Below, in pieces: positions 1 to 8,394 of a stretch of DNA of 64,000 nucleotides. This DNA is from an uncultured Bacteroidales bacterium (lineage in GTDB: Bacteria; Bacteroidota; Bacteroidia; Bacteroidales; F082), in assembly GCA_900315175.1 (NCBI GenBank), contig OMYA01000008.1:1-64000 (forward strand), in the 5' to 3' direction. Position 1 is the stretch's first letter. Every line of letters starts with the position of its first letter. A program made the translations under genes and the position numbers. The notes below the pieces were generated by a model. The model searched no databases, was not told the DNA's origin, and saw only the letters and a program-made list of their open reading frames with translations.

Positions 1-53
1 ATATTGTTGTACTTTAAATTTTTCTGTTCTACCTGGCGGATTCACCTGTTTCT

Positions 54-94
54 ATAGTCTCTTGGAATTTCAGGTTCCTTACCTTTCAGACTAT
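54..94 (-). other. Hairpin in untranslated leader at left edge
   Basis: Downstream of the outward promoter the minus-strand transcript contains 7-bp arms (bases 88-94 and 54-60, ATAGTCT/AGACTAT) that can pair, with a short GGAA/TTCC pair inside. No reading frame starts before the edge. It could be an attenuator, an RNA leader or the end of a mobile element; I do not recognise the family. Confidence 0.35.
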
Positions 95-153
95 GCTTTA
101 TTGGCTCATTGCTTTCAAAGAACTTCCACAATCTTTTTTGTTGATTGGGACTG

Positions 154-183
154 CAAAGATACGGCGATTTTTATTTCTGTCAA
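154..183 (-). promoter_or_regulatory. Outward-facing Bacteroidota promoter
   Basis: On the minus strand TATCTTTG (bases 161-154) matches the -7 consensus TAnnTTTG, and TTG at 183-181 lies 19 bases upstream. Transcription would run off the left edge of the window, so the gene served is not visible. Confidence 0.7.
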
Positions 184-324
184 GAAAAAAATGAAAATTT
201 TTTAAAATATTTTTTAAACATTGATTTTCAATAGGTTGCAAGGAAAAATTTTTCCATGAGGGGTGAAAAAATGGTCTAGAAGCCAACTTATAAGGCCTAA
301 TTTTAGCCCTTCCTTTCAAAATTT

Positions 325-960
325 TTACGCCAAATCGCCAGAAATGAAAAAAATCTTCTTATCGGTCATCTCCATTTTGACCATCCCGATGAGGATAAAA
401 TTGACCAGAATTCGCTCCGCGGTTTTCTTATTTAAATGAGAAATTTCCATAAATTCTTCAAAACTTATCTTTTTATGCTCGTTCAAATAGCGTAAAAGCA
501 GCATTTCCTCGTCCGTAAATGTGATTTGGATGTTGTTTTTGTCTTTTTCATGCTTCCATACCTTAATTAATATACTGTTGGCGACAATATTTTCATCTTT
601 AACGCGCACATACACCTTATATATATTATTATGGTCGGGAGCTTTATGTTTATGATGCCTGCTTTTGGGAATTATCACTTCAAGTACCGTTTTGCCGTTA
701 ATAATCCATTCTTTAGCGGTAAATTCAACCTCTGGGCGACAATACAACTGTGCGGCAGTCTGTATCATGTGTTTTTCTTCTTCGGATCTTATTCCGGAAA
801 TTGCGCCGTTGTCCTTAACACCTATTAATAATCGTCCGCCGTCGGTGTTTGCGAAGGCTACCAATGAGCGTGCGATTTTCCTGCTGTCAGAAACTTCAAA
901 TTTGAAATCCAACATTTGATGTTCACCCTCCGATATCAATTTTTGAATATGACCAGCCAT
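325..960 (-). CDS. AlbA_2 (Schlafen-type) domain protein with C-terminal winged helix
   Basis: A protein of about 211 residues. The N-terminal part has the AlbA_2/AAA_4 signature: an acidic LDFKFE-like stretch, then SLVAFANTDGGRLLIGVKD, the segment typical of putative DNA-binding proteins of this family. The last 60 residues (from FTDEEMLLLRYL) look like a winged-helix module. The ATG at 960 is preferred; a longer frame starting with TTG at 978 would begin inside the -7 element TATTTTTG (bases 983-976). Bacteroidales carry several such proteins as likely transcriptional regulators or nucleic-acid-binding factors; the target is unknown. The gene stands alone, divergent from the downstream XRE regulator. 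Confidence 0.75.
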   Translation of the reverse strand: MAGHIQKLISEGEHQMLDFKFEVSDSRKIARSLVAFANTDGGRLLIGVKDNGAISGIRSEEEKHMIQTAAQLYCRPEVEFTAKEWIINGKTVLEVIIPKSRHHKHKAPDHNNIYKVYVRVKDENIVANSILIKVWKHEKDKNNIQITFTDEEMLLLRYLNEHKKISFEEFMEISHLNKKTAERILVNFILIGMVKMEMTDKKIFFISGDLA

Positions 961-1592
961 ACGTTTGATTTTTTGCAAAAATATTAAAAATTTTCTCTCG
1001 CTGAAATTTAATCTGGAATTTTTGACAGGAGAGGGAGAAAACCGAATAAGTCATTTTTAGGCGTTTTAAGCGCATCAAAAAATCGGGGTGTAAGAATCTG
1101 TTTTTGGCGTAAAAAAGTGTCCCATATCCAAAATTTACAAATATAAAACAACAACCTTAACAGAAAAACCAAAAATTTACAAGAATAAAATGCATCATAT
1201 AACTTGATGAAATACAATGGGATAAAGATTTGTAAAATATTAAATTACAAATGTAAAACCAAATGTTAAAAATTACATAAATAAATAAATCCAAATGTTA
1301 ATAAAAATTTACATAATACACAGAAAATCAATTATAAAAGAAATATAATCAAAACAAACACTTTAGAAAATAAGATATTTTTTCAAAATTTAGTGTGAAG
1401 GTAGAGTTAAGTCATAAATAATTGTTATAAAAGAGTTTAATTGGAAATATCAAATGAAATTGTTGAAATAAATTTTACGGCATGGATGATTTACAAAAAT
1501 AAATTTCAAAAAATTAACTTTTGTATCATTTTTCTTTTTACTTTTGTAATCTCAAACGAAGTTAAAAACAAAATTTTCAGGAGGGACATACC
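961..1592. other. Long AT-rich intergenic region without a supported gene
   Basis: About 630 bases between the divergent AlbA_2 and XRE genes. It contains the promoter of the left gene (976-983) and a promoter for the right gene (TACTTTTG at 1539-1546). The short open frames here have no recognisable protein features and very AT-rich composition. Motifs close to AAATTTACAA recur at roughly 1131, 1177 and 1310, but I cannot assign them a role. Confidence 0.6.
1519..1546 (+). promoter_or_regulatory. Promoter of the XRE regulator
   Basis: TTTTG at 1519-1523 and TACTTTTG at 1539-1546 fit the Bacteroidota -33/-7 arrangement, with a slightly short spacer of 15. The predicted start site is about 40 bases before the start codon. 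Confidence 0.5.
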
Positions 1593-2036
1593 ATGGAAGA
1601 CATCAAAGACAGACTGGCTCATATTCTCAGAGCGAAAAATTTGACCGCAAAACAATTCGCCGAATTGATGAAAATTCAGCCTTCAAATGTGTCACATCTG
1701 CTCAATGGTAGAAATAGACCGAGTCTGGATTTTATTGCAAAACTGAAAGAAGTTTTTCCTGAATACAGCTTCGATTGGATCATACTGGGGAAAAAACCTA
1801 TTACGATAAACGAGCCAAATCCTGTTATTTCTGAAAGTCAAGAGATAAAATTTGATGAAAATGAAGATGAAAGAGTTATTGAATTCGATGATATTGATGA
1901 AAACTATCAAGAGCTTGAAGATGCGGACCCCAAAGTCATTGATAATCAGTCTGTAGGAATGGGGACATCTGACATTAAAAAAGTTCTTGTCATTTATTCA
2001 GATAAGACATTCGAAATCATGACACCACGCATTTAA
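1593..2036 (+). CDS. XRE-family helix-turn-helix regulator
   Basis: A 147-residue protein. Residues 1-70 form a Cro/C1-type helix-turn-helix: LTAKQFAELMKIQPSNVSHL covers the turn and recognition helix, and NGRNRPSLDF follows as in most XRE regulators. The C-terminal half is acidic and low-complexity, with no effector domain I recognise. An unusually clear Shine-Dalgarno (AGGAGGG) ends a few bases before the ATG at 1593, which fixes the start. The gene is followed closely by the promoter of nrnA, so it is probably monocistronic. Proteins of this shape are common in Bacteroidales; the DNA target cannot be told from the sequence. Confidence 0.8.
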   Translation: MEDIKDRLAHILRAKNLTAKQFAELMKIQPSNVSHLLNGRNRPSLDFIAKLKEVFPEYSFDWIILGKKPITINEPNPVISESQEIKFDENEDERVIEFDDIDENYQELEDADPKVIDNQSVGMGTSDIKKVLVIYSDKTFEIMTPRI

Positions 2037-2083
2037 TTTATGAAATCCATTGTTAAAAATAAAATTAAAAATATGTTTGGATA

Positions 2084-2113
2084 TTGATATATAAACAAAA
2101 TTTTGTATCTTTG
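2084..2113 (+). promoter_or_regulatory. Promoter of the nrnA-FKBP operon
   Basis: TTG at 2084-2086, a 19-base spacer and TATCTTTG at 2106-2113: a near-consensus Bacteroidota promoter about 25 bases before the nrnA start. Confidence 0.75.
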
Positions 2114-2138
2114 TTCTCTGAACAAATAGAATACGACA

Positions 2139-3167
2139 ATGTCTAAGCAATTGTTTTTCAATAACTTCCGAGATTTTATATCACAATTTAAGCGTGTGGT
2201 GATTGTTTCGCACGTTAATCCAGATGGCGATGCGATAGGGTCATCATTGGCATTTTATTATTTCCTATTAAAGCTTGGACTTGACGCAAAAGTGATTGTT
2301 CCTAACGACTTTCCTTCATTTTTGTCATGGATGCCTGGCGTTGAGAATATACTTGTTTATGATAAAAATCCGGAAAAAGGGGTTGAATGTCTGAATGATG
2401 CAGACTTGATATGTTATCTTGACTTTAATCATCCGTCACGTACTGGTTTGGTGCACAATGATTTGTGTCATTGTAAAAAGACTCCGAGATTGCTTATTGA
2501 CCATCATCGGGACACTGATTATTCACAATTTGCGATGTATTTGTCAGAGGCTGAGACCTCAAGCACATCTGAATTGGTTGCAGAACTTATTCAGTATCAT
2601 GGATTTGAAGAGTATTTGGATGACAAAATTGCGACTTGTCTTTTGGTTGGAATAATGACAGATACGGGTTCGTTCGCGCATTCAATATATCATCCTGAAA
2701 CATTTGAGATTTGTGGGAAAATGATTTCTCCTACAGTTAATTATCAATTGATACACAGTAAGATATATAATACATTTTCTGAAAACAGGCTGCGGCTGCT
2801 CGGATATTGCATCGGCAATAGAATGACAACGCTTAACGAATATAATACAGCATATATTTACCTGACTAAATCAGATTTGGAAGCATTCAACTATCAAGTT
2901 GGTGATACCGAAGGTGTGGTGAATTTCCCGCTTATGATTGATGATATTAAGATGGCTGTATTAATCACTGAGCGTCAGGGAGTTATAAGATTTTCGTTCA
3001 GATCTAAAGGTGATTTTTCGGTGCATGAGCTGGCTAAAGCGCATTTTAATGGAGGCGGTCATACTAATGCAGCCGGAGGCACGTTAGAATGTAGCATTGA
3101 ACAGGCAATTGAGAAGTTTTTGGAAGTTCTGCCACAGTATAAATCTTTATTGAATCAATCATGTTAA
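2139..3167 (+). CDS. nrnA: Bifunctional oligoribonuclease/PAP phosphatase NrnA (DHH family)
   Basis: A 342-residue DHH-DHHA1 phosphoesterase. Family knowledge: NrnA degrades nano-RNAs of 2-5 nucleotides and dephosphorylates 3'-phosphoadenosine 5'-phosphate in the cytoplasm, using Mn2+. Visible motifs are motif I VSHVNPDGDAIGSSLA (residues about 23-38), DHHRDTD (the DHH motif, around 125), and the DHHA1 substrate-binding NGGGHTNAAGG near residue 307. The length is normal. It is the first gene of an operon with three FKBP-type lipoproteins, overlapping the next gene by 7 bases. Bacteroidota often place an FKBP (GldI-like) gene next to nrnA, so the order is probably ancestral rather than a functional pathway. 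Confidence 0.93.
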   Translation: MSKQLFFNNFRDFISQFKRVVIVSHVNPDGDAIGSSLAFYYFLLKLGLDAKVIVPNDFPSFLSWMPGVENILVYDKNPEKGVECLNDADLICYLDFNHPSRTGLVHNDLCHCKKTPRLLIDHHRDTDYSQFAMYLSEAETSSTSELVAELIQYHGFEEYLDDKIATCLLVGIMTDTGSFAHSIYHPETFEICGKMISPTVNYQLIHSKIYNTFSENRLRLLGYCIGNRMTTLNEYNTAYIYLTKSDLEAFNYQVGDTEGVVNFPLMIDDIKMAVLITERQGVIRFSFRSKGDFSVHELAKAHFNGGGHTNAAGGTLECSIEQAIEKFLEVLPQYKSLLNQSC

Positions 3168-3718
3168 GGTTTTTATTGAAAATATTGACCGTTATTGCTG
3201 TTATGGGCGCCTTTTTTGTGATGGGAGCGTGCTCTGATGGTGCTGGACGCGTCTCCAAGACTGGTTTTGCTGATAACAAACAGAAAAAAGACAGTCTGGA
3301 AAACCTTAACAGATATCTTGTTTCACAGGAAAAAGAAGCCATAAATGAATATATTTCAAATACTGGAGCTGAATTTGAAAAAACTGGCACCGGATTATGC
3401 TATCGTATTGTAAATCAGGGAGATGGTGAATTGATTCAAACAGGAGATATTGTCACTTTGGATTACGAATTGAGACTTTTGGATGGTGATTTGGTGTATT
3501 CATCTCATGAAAACGGCTTGAAAGTGTTTGTCGTTGGGCGTGGCGGTGTTGAAAGCGGTTTGGAAGAGGCTGTGTTGTATTTACATAAAGGAGATGAGGC
3601 TGAAATCATTATTCCTTCGCATTTGGCGTATGGCTTGGCTGGTGACGGTGATAAGATTCCAATCAGATCGACTATTGTTTATAAATTGAAAGTTGTTGAA
3701 AATCATTCAAATAAATAA
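3161..3718 (+). CDS. FKBP-type peptidyl-prolyl isomerase lipoprotein, GldI-like
   Basis: A 185-residue lipoprotein. The N-terminus is hydrophobic and ends in a lipobox (VMGAC) giving a lipidated Cys near residue 24. Residues about 75-180 are one FKBP domain: GDIVTLDYELRLLDGDLVYS, then GVESGLEEAV, HLAYGL and IPIRSTIVYKLKV. The family catalyses cis-trans isomerisation of Xaa-Pro bonds and assists folding of exported proteins. Several FKBP12 pocket residues are replaced (the Trp of the VIPGW segment is Leu here), so activity may be low. The start codon overlaps the end of nrnA, which suggests translational coupling. Confidence 0.85.
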   Translation: MLRFLLKILTVIAVMGAFFVMGACSDGAGRVSKTGFADNKQKKDSLENLNRYLVSQEKEAINEYISNTGAEFEKTGTGLCYRIVNQGDGELIQTGDIVTLDYELRLLDGDLVYSSHENGLKVFVVGRGGVESGLEEAVLYLHKGDEAEIIIPSHLAYGLAGDGDKIPIRSTIVYKLKVVENHSNK

Positions 3719-3735
3719 ATTTTAAAATTAAAAAA

Positions 3736-4608
3736 ATGAAAAAGGTATTTTTAATGGTGACAGCATTCTGTGTAATGCTCTCAATGTTAACAGGTTGCGG
3801 CAATGGTAACGCACCAAAAGGTTATAAGGCGACAAATAGCGGCCTTTATTATCAATTCCATATCAATAATGGCGGAGAATTGCCGAACATGGGTGATTTA
3901 GTGGAAGTTACACTTGCTTGCTATGTAAATGACACAACAACAATCATCCCAGCTTCGAACAATATCCTTCAGCTGAGTGAGCCTACATTTGCTACAGATT
4001 TCATGGAAGGCGTTGCAATGATGCACAAAGGTGATTCAGCTTCGTTTATCGTGAATATCGACTCAACTTTTTACTATCTTTTCAGAGTTCCGGAACTACC
4101 AGCAGAGTTCAACAGCACTGATGTTATGAGATTTGATGTTAAAGTCAACGATTTCTACCCTGAAAGTGAATATGTGAATAAAATGGTTGAGGCAATAAAG
4201 GAACAATATCCTGAAGAAACTGCCAACGCTTATGCAGAAATGCAGCAGTATTTTGCAATGAACAATATTGTTGCAAGTCCCACAGCATCAGGACTTTACT
4301 ACGTGATGATTGAAGAAGGTAACGGTGAAATGCCAGCTAAAGGCGACAATGTGAAGGTTCATTACACAGGAATGTTGTTGGATGGCACAGTGTTCGATTC
4401 ATCAGTTGAACGTGGCGAACCTATTGAGGTTCAGATTGGAATGGGTTATGTTATTCCAGGATGGGATGAAGGTATCATGATGATGTCGAAAGGCGAAAAA
4501 GGTGTGCTTTATATTCCTTATTATCTCGGCTATGGTGATAGGGGAGCAGGCGCTGACATTCCGCCATTTGCAAACTTGATTTTTGAAGTTGAACTTATTG
4601 ATTTTTAA
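3736..4608 (+). CDS. Two-domain FKBP-type PPIase lipoprotein
   Basis: A 290-residue lipoprotein with lipobox LTGC near residue 21. Residues about 35-140 are a diverged FKBP-like domain lacking the pocket aromatic residues. Residues about 185-290 are a canonical FKBP domain: VKVHYTGMLLDGTVFDSS, VIPGWDEGI with the pocket Val-Ile-Trp, LGYGDRGAG and IPPFANLIFEVEL. This copy is therefore the best candidate for an active isomerase in the cluster. It is expected in the periplasm, anchored to a membrane. Spacing is 17 bases from the previous gene and 6 to the next. Confidence 0.88.
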   Translation: MKKVFLMVTAFCVMLSMLTGCGNGNAPKGYKATNSGLYYQFHINNGGELPNMGDLVEVTLACYVNDTTTIIPASNNILQLSEPTFATDFMEGVAMMHKGDSASFIVNIDSTFYYLFRVPELPAEFNSTDVMRFDVKVNDFYPESEYVNKMVEAIKEQYPEETANAYAEMQQYFAMNNIVASPTASGLYYVMIEEGNGEMPAKGDNVKVHYTGMLLDGTVFDSSVERGEPIEVQIGMGYVIPGWDEGIMMMSKGEKGVLYIPYYLGYGDRGAGADIPPFANLIFEVELIDF

Positions 4609-4614
4609 TAGTTT

Positions 4615-5940
4615 ATGAGAAGACTGCCATCATATTTTCTGTGTCTGATAGGCTGCCTGATTCTCGTTTCATGCGAAAAATCGGCATTTCGTGGCTTTGA
4701 CAAGATGGATAACGGCGCTTATATGCAGTTCCATGAAATCAACAAGCATGGCGAAATGCCCAAAATCGGGGATCATGTAATTGTTGACGTCAAACATTCA
4801 ATGGGCGAGACACTCTTCTATGCTTCTGAATTTGAAGATGAAAACGGCCTTGAGATGGAATTGACCGAGCCTTCTTTCATGGGAGATATGATGGCGGGAC
4901 TTCTGAATATGCATCTTAATGATTCGGCTACAGTCGTTCTTCTTGTTGACTCATTGTGTATCAAGTCGTTGGGAATGAACGAAGTGCCAGATTATCTTAC
5001 TGCAGGAATGCCTGTTTATATTGACATGAGGCTGAAAGAGATTATTCCTGCTGAAGAGGTGGCTGTACGGCAAAAACTTGAGTTGCAGCAAAGAAAACAA
5101 GATGATGAGGACCGTTTGGCAATGTATTATTCCGATGAGAATTATAAATTCACAAAAAGCGGACTTATCATATTGGGTGTCAAAGGGAAAGGTCGTGGGC
5201 CAAAAGAAGGTGAGATTTTAAACATCAATTTCAACCTGATAACTCTTGACGGTGACACTCTGTTGGATCTCTTTGATAGAGAGCCTGTTGCGGTTAGATA
5301 TGGCGATTTGGAACTCGGACAAGGCTTTGCGGAAGCGATGGGTTATGTGCCGGCCGGTGGGGAAGGGCATTTTGTAATACCTTCGTCGTTGGCTTTTGAC
5401 AGCGTTGGTCTTGAAAACTCAGTGCCGCCATTTACATCGATGATTTTAAATGTGAAAAACACAAGTATTCTTACACAAGAAGAATATGAAAATGAGCAAA
5501 TAAGGCTTCGTGAGCTTGAAGAAGCTGAAAACCAGAGGCGTTTGGAGGAAGAACCAGCCAGAATTGAGAAATTTGTTAAGGAGCACAACATAAAAGTGGC
5601 TCCAAGTCCGAGTGGCGTTTATTATCTTGAGATTGTTAAAGGAACAGGTGCCGTGGTTGACAATGGTGACATAGTGTCAATTCATTACAACCTTTATAAT
5701 ATAAATGATAAACTCATCGAGACGAGCTTCGGAGATGAACCTTTGCAGTTTGTTTATGGTAACAATGAAATGGTGCCAGGAATTGAGGAAGCTGTCGGAA
5801 ACATGAGGGTGGGAGGAAAGGCGACAATAATCGTGCCTGCTATGATGGGTTTTGGCGATATTGCCATCGATAAAGAACTGCCAGCTTATTCAACAGTGAT
5901 TTTTGACCTTGAACTTATTGACGTTCAGAAGGCTCGTTAG
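4615..5940 (+). CDS. Three-domain FKBP-like lipoprotein
   Basis: A 441-residue lipoprotein (lipobox LVSC near residue 20). Three FKBP-like units can be seen: residues about 40-140 (diverged), about 185-285 (ILNINFNLITLDGDTL to VPPFTSMILNVKN) and about 335-438 (DIVSIHYNLYNINDKL to ELPAYSTVIFDLELIDV). A charged, Glu-rich helical linker (residues about 285-320) joins units two and three. The pocket Trp is absent in the last unit (VPGIEEA), so the protein may be a chaperone more than an enzyme. It ends the operon and overlaps the 3' end of the convergent ligase-like gene by 26 bases. Confidence 0.83.
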   Translation: MRRLPSYFLCLIGCLILVSCEKSAFRGFDKMDNGAYMQFHEINKHGEMPKIGDHVIVDVKHSMGETLFYASEFEDENGLEMELTEPSFMGDMMAGLLNMHLNDSATVVLLVDSLCIKSLGMNEVPDYLTAGMPVYIDMRLKEIIPAEEVAVRQKLELQQRKQDDEDRLAMYYSDENYKFTKSGLIILGVKGKGRGPKEGEILNINFNLITLDGDTLLDLFDREPVAVRYGDLELGQGFAEAMGYVPAGGEGHFVIPSSLAFDSVGLENSVPPFTSMILNVKNTSILTQEEYENEQIRLRELEEAENQRRLEEEPARIEKFVKEHNIKVAPSPSGVYYLEIVKGTGAVVDNGDIVSIHYNLYNINDKLIETSFGDEPLQFVYGNNEMVPGIEEAVGNMRVGGKATIIVPAMMGFGDIAIDKELPAYSTVIFDLELIDVQKAR

Positions 5941-7372
5941 TATCGTAGAAACTTTCCTTGTCGGCATGGAAACAGTCGATGGCTGTGATTATTGCCATGC
6001 AACTCCACACTGGAATCGCTAATTTGTCGGTGTCGAGGAAGTTGTTTAATGTTCCATGCACATAATAACCGAACAAAGCCAGTGTTGCTGCAAGAACAAG
6101 AATCTTTGACTCTCTGTTTTTGGCTCTCCGGTATGTCATGAGTCCACTATACATGAAAACCACGACTATCGTTACAACGAGTAAAGCGCCGGGAACACCT
6201 TGCTCTGACAGCGTTCCGATATATTCGCTGTGCGCGTTGCCCATATCTCCGGAATTGGTGCTGATGATAGTTTTGTTTCTGGACTCTTGGAATGGCGCAT
6301 ATACGAATTGGTAAGTGCCTGGTCCCCATCCGAATAACGGTCTTTCCTTGAACATCCTTATTGCTGAATTCCAGCGGTTTATGCGTTCAAGATTGGATGC
6401 GTCTGTACTGATATTGGTCATTGACTGGATGTTCTCGGCAATATTTCCGGATGCATCCTGGTCGTTCTTTGACAATGAATCGAAGATTTGTTGCTGGAAT
6501 GTGAAGAACAATCCTATCAAGACCACTGAAATAGCAGCTATATACTTAAACCTTATCTTAAGAAGCACGCATATCAATACGCCGAGAGCGGCGATGAGGC
6601 TGATCCATGAGGCACGGCAGAACGATAAGATTATTGCGGTTATTAGTATACATAGTGCTATGATTACACCTATACGCCTGCTGCTCTTCATGTTAGGCAT
6701 AAACAGATAGGCAGCGCATAATACAATGTATATTGCCAAAGCGGCACCATAGGCGGTATGGTCGTTGTAGAATGGCGACATCACCCAGTGCGCAGTATCA
6801 CCGTCAAATCCGTGTGAAGCATGGACGGAAATAGTGTAAAACACAACGATAATCAGACCTGCAAGGTAAAACCATATGAATCTGTTTATGTTTCTAGGGT
6901 TTTTGAAAAGCTCAGCACCAAGAAAATAGGCTGGGATGATAAACCAAAGTCTCGATACGAAGAATTTCAGTGACACGATGGGCATCTCACTGGTTATAGT
7001 AGTGACTATCATCCATGTAAACATCATGTATATCACAATGGATATCGGATGTCTTGCGATTTTATAATCGAAATTCTTTTCGTAAATAAGTTTGGCGATG
7101 AATAGCACCAGAACACCGGCAAGCAAAGGCTCGACAGGTAATGAAACAGCAAGCCCGCCAGTGATTTTATCCAAATTTATCGATAGGGGAGTTAAAAATG
7201 CTATTAAAAGCAGAACTTTGTCCAATGAGAAAACATATAGCATCAGAATGCCGACGACAGCAGGAAGTGCAAAAGCGAGATAGGTGTCTTTTTTAATGGT
7301 AAAAAAGAGCCCTATCGCGACAACCAGTGCTGCGATGACATATAATGCGGCTGTTTTGACGAGTTTAGACAT
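5915..7372 (-). CDS. O-antigen ligase-like (WaaL/Wzy) membrane protein
   Basis: A 485-residue polytopic protein with about 11-12 hydrophobic segments and one large periplasmic loop (residues about 310-395) holding RPLFGWGPGTYQFV and NAHSEYIGTLSEQGVPGAL. These are the hallmarks of the Wzy_C/O-antigen ligase family, whose members move polymerised glycans onto lipid A core or other carriers, or polymerise O-units. Sequence alone does not separate ligase from polymerase. The start ATG at 7372 overlaps the last base of the upstream wzz-like gene, so the two are likely coupled. The 3' end overlaps the convergent FKBP gene. Confidence 0.8.
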   Translation of the reverse strand: MSKLVKTAALYVIAALVVAIGLFFTIKKDTYLAFALPAVVGILMLYVFSLDKVLLLIAFLTPLSINLDKITGGLAVSLPVEPLLAGVLVLFIAKLIYEKNFDYKIARHPISIVIYMMFTWMIVTTITSEMPIVSLKFFVSRLWFIIPAYFLGAELFKNPRNINRFIWFYLAGLIIVVFYTISVHASHGFDGDTAHWVMSPFYNDHTAYGAALAIYIVLCAAYLFMPNMKSSRRIGVIIALCILITAIILSFCRASWISLIAALGVLICVLLKIRFKYIAAISVVLIGLFFTFQQQIFDSLSKNDQDASGNIAENIQSMTNISTDASNLERINRWNSAIRMFKERPLFGWGPGTYQFVYAPFQESRNKTIISTNSGDMGNAHSEYIGTLSEQGVPGALLVVTIVVVFMYSGLMTYRRAKNRESKILVLAATLALFGYYVHGTLNNFLDTDKLAIPVWSCMAIITAIDCFHADKESFYDTNEPSERQ

Positions 7373-8319
7373 TATTTAAACAGATTCTTCTTGCTTTCCA
7401 TTATGTAAATAACAAGAATTGTAATGAAACAGGCTGCAAGTCCGCATAGAGCCACGACGACCCATCTTACAGGATAGGCTTTTTTGTCGGCCACAAAAGG
7501 AGCTGATACGACGTTGGAGAAGGTCATGTTTGCATTATAAAAGCGAAGTTCTTGCTCATAATCAAGTTTTACTTGGCTATAAGCCATGTTTTCGCTTTTA
7601 ATTAATTGCTCAAGGGCAATTATCTCAGGGCCGTATTTCTCGATGTTGGTTTTCATGGTGTCGACTCCATCGCTGTTTACTTTTGAGCCACCATCAGTTC
7701 TGAGATATCCTCTTGTAACTTCTCGTGTTTGGCTTTGATATTCGAGAACTCCGTAATTAGATGAAATATCAGCCATCCTGCGTTTTAGTGAGTCGATAAA
7801 AACTTGTTTTTCGTCCAATTGGCGTTTGTACATTTCAACAGTTTCAGCTCTCTTGACTTTGTGCATGAATCCAACTTTCCAATTGTACAATCTGATGATT
7901 TCGTTCACCATTGCGCAGGCTATTTCAGGGTCTTTGTCCATGACTTTCACCAAGACAGCGTCATAAGGTGTTCTTGAAATGCTTACATTGGTGCGATATT
8001 CGTCAATAAGAGCTGTTTTCCAATATTTGTATCCTTTGTCAATCTTGTAATGTTTCATCAGGTCGAATTTGATGACGACTGAATCCATTATCTCGTTTGA
8101 CTGCATGATTTGAAGCATTTGCTCGGTGAAAGTCTCATCTGAATAAGCTGAGACGTTGCTAGGGTAGAGGATTGCTTCAGATTTGTACATCGGGGTGATG
8201 AATCTTGAACCTGAGAAAATTGCGCCCAAAATCGCCGCCACCAAAGTAATTATGACTATGTGCCATTTCCATTTGAAGATGGTTTGAACCATTGAAGTGT
8301 TGTTAAAATAATTATCCAT
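7372..8319 (-). CDS. Wzz/chain-length-determinant-like protein
   Basis: About 315 residues. An N-terminal membrane helix (residues about 20-42) and a C-terminal one (about 285-308) enclose a periplasmic region rich in coiled coil, as in Wzz polysaccharide co-polymerases that set glycan chain length. The region after the first helix has the family's SEAILYPSN-like beta segment. ATG at 8319 is chosen because a longer frame beginning with TTG at 8340 would start in promoter-like sequence. No tyrosine-kinase domain is present. It pairs with the flippase upstream and the ligase-like gene downstream. Confidence 0.78.
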   Translation of the reverse strand: MDNYFNNTSMVQTIFKWKWHIVIITLVAAILGAIFSGSRFITPMYKSEAILYPSNVSAYSDETFTEQMLQIMQSNEIMDSVVIKFDLMKHYKIDKGYKYWKTALIDEYRTNVSISRTPYDAVLVKVMDKDPEIACAMVNEIIRLYNWKVGFMHKVKRAETVEMYKRQLDEKQVFIDSLKRRMADISSNYGVLEYQSQTREVTRGYLRTDGGSKVNSDGVDTMKTNIEKYGPEIIALEQLIKSENMAYSQVKLDYEQELRFYNANMTFSNVVSAPFVADKKAYPVRWVVVALCGLAACFITILVIYIMESKKNLFK

Positions 8320-8394
8320 TACGTTTTTATTTGAATGCAAAATATAATCTACAAAAATAGGGAAAATTCTTAAACAATTTCCAATTTTTGCAAA

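Noticed and set aside
98-319. Minus-strand open frame of 73 codons at the left edge
   Set aside because: It overlaps the outward promoter and AT-rich spacer, and the translation has no recognisable features.
1441-1644. Plus-strand frame overlapping the XRE regulator start
   Set aside because: It contains the promoter and ends in another frame inside the regulator; the AT-rich translation is not protein-like.
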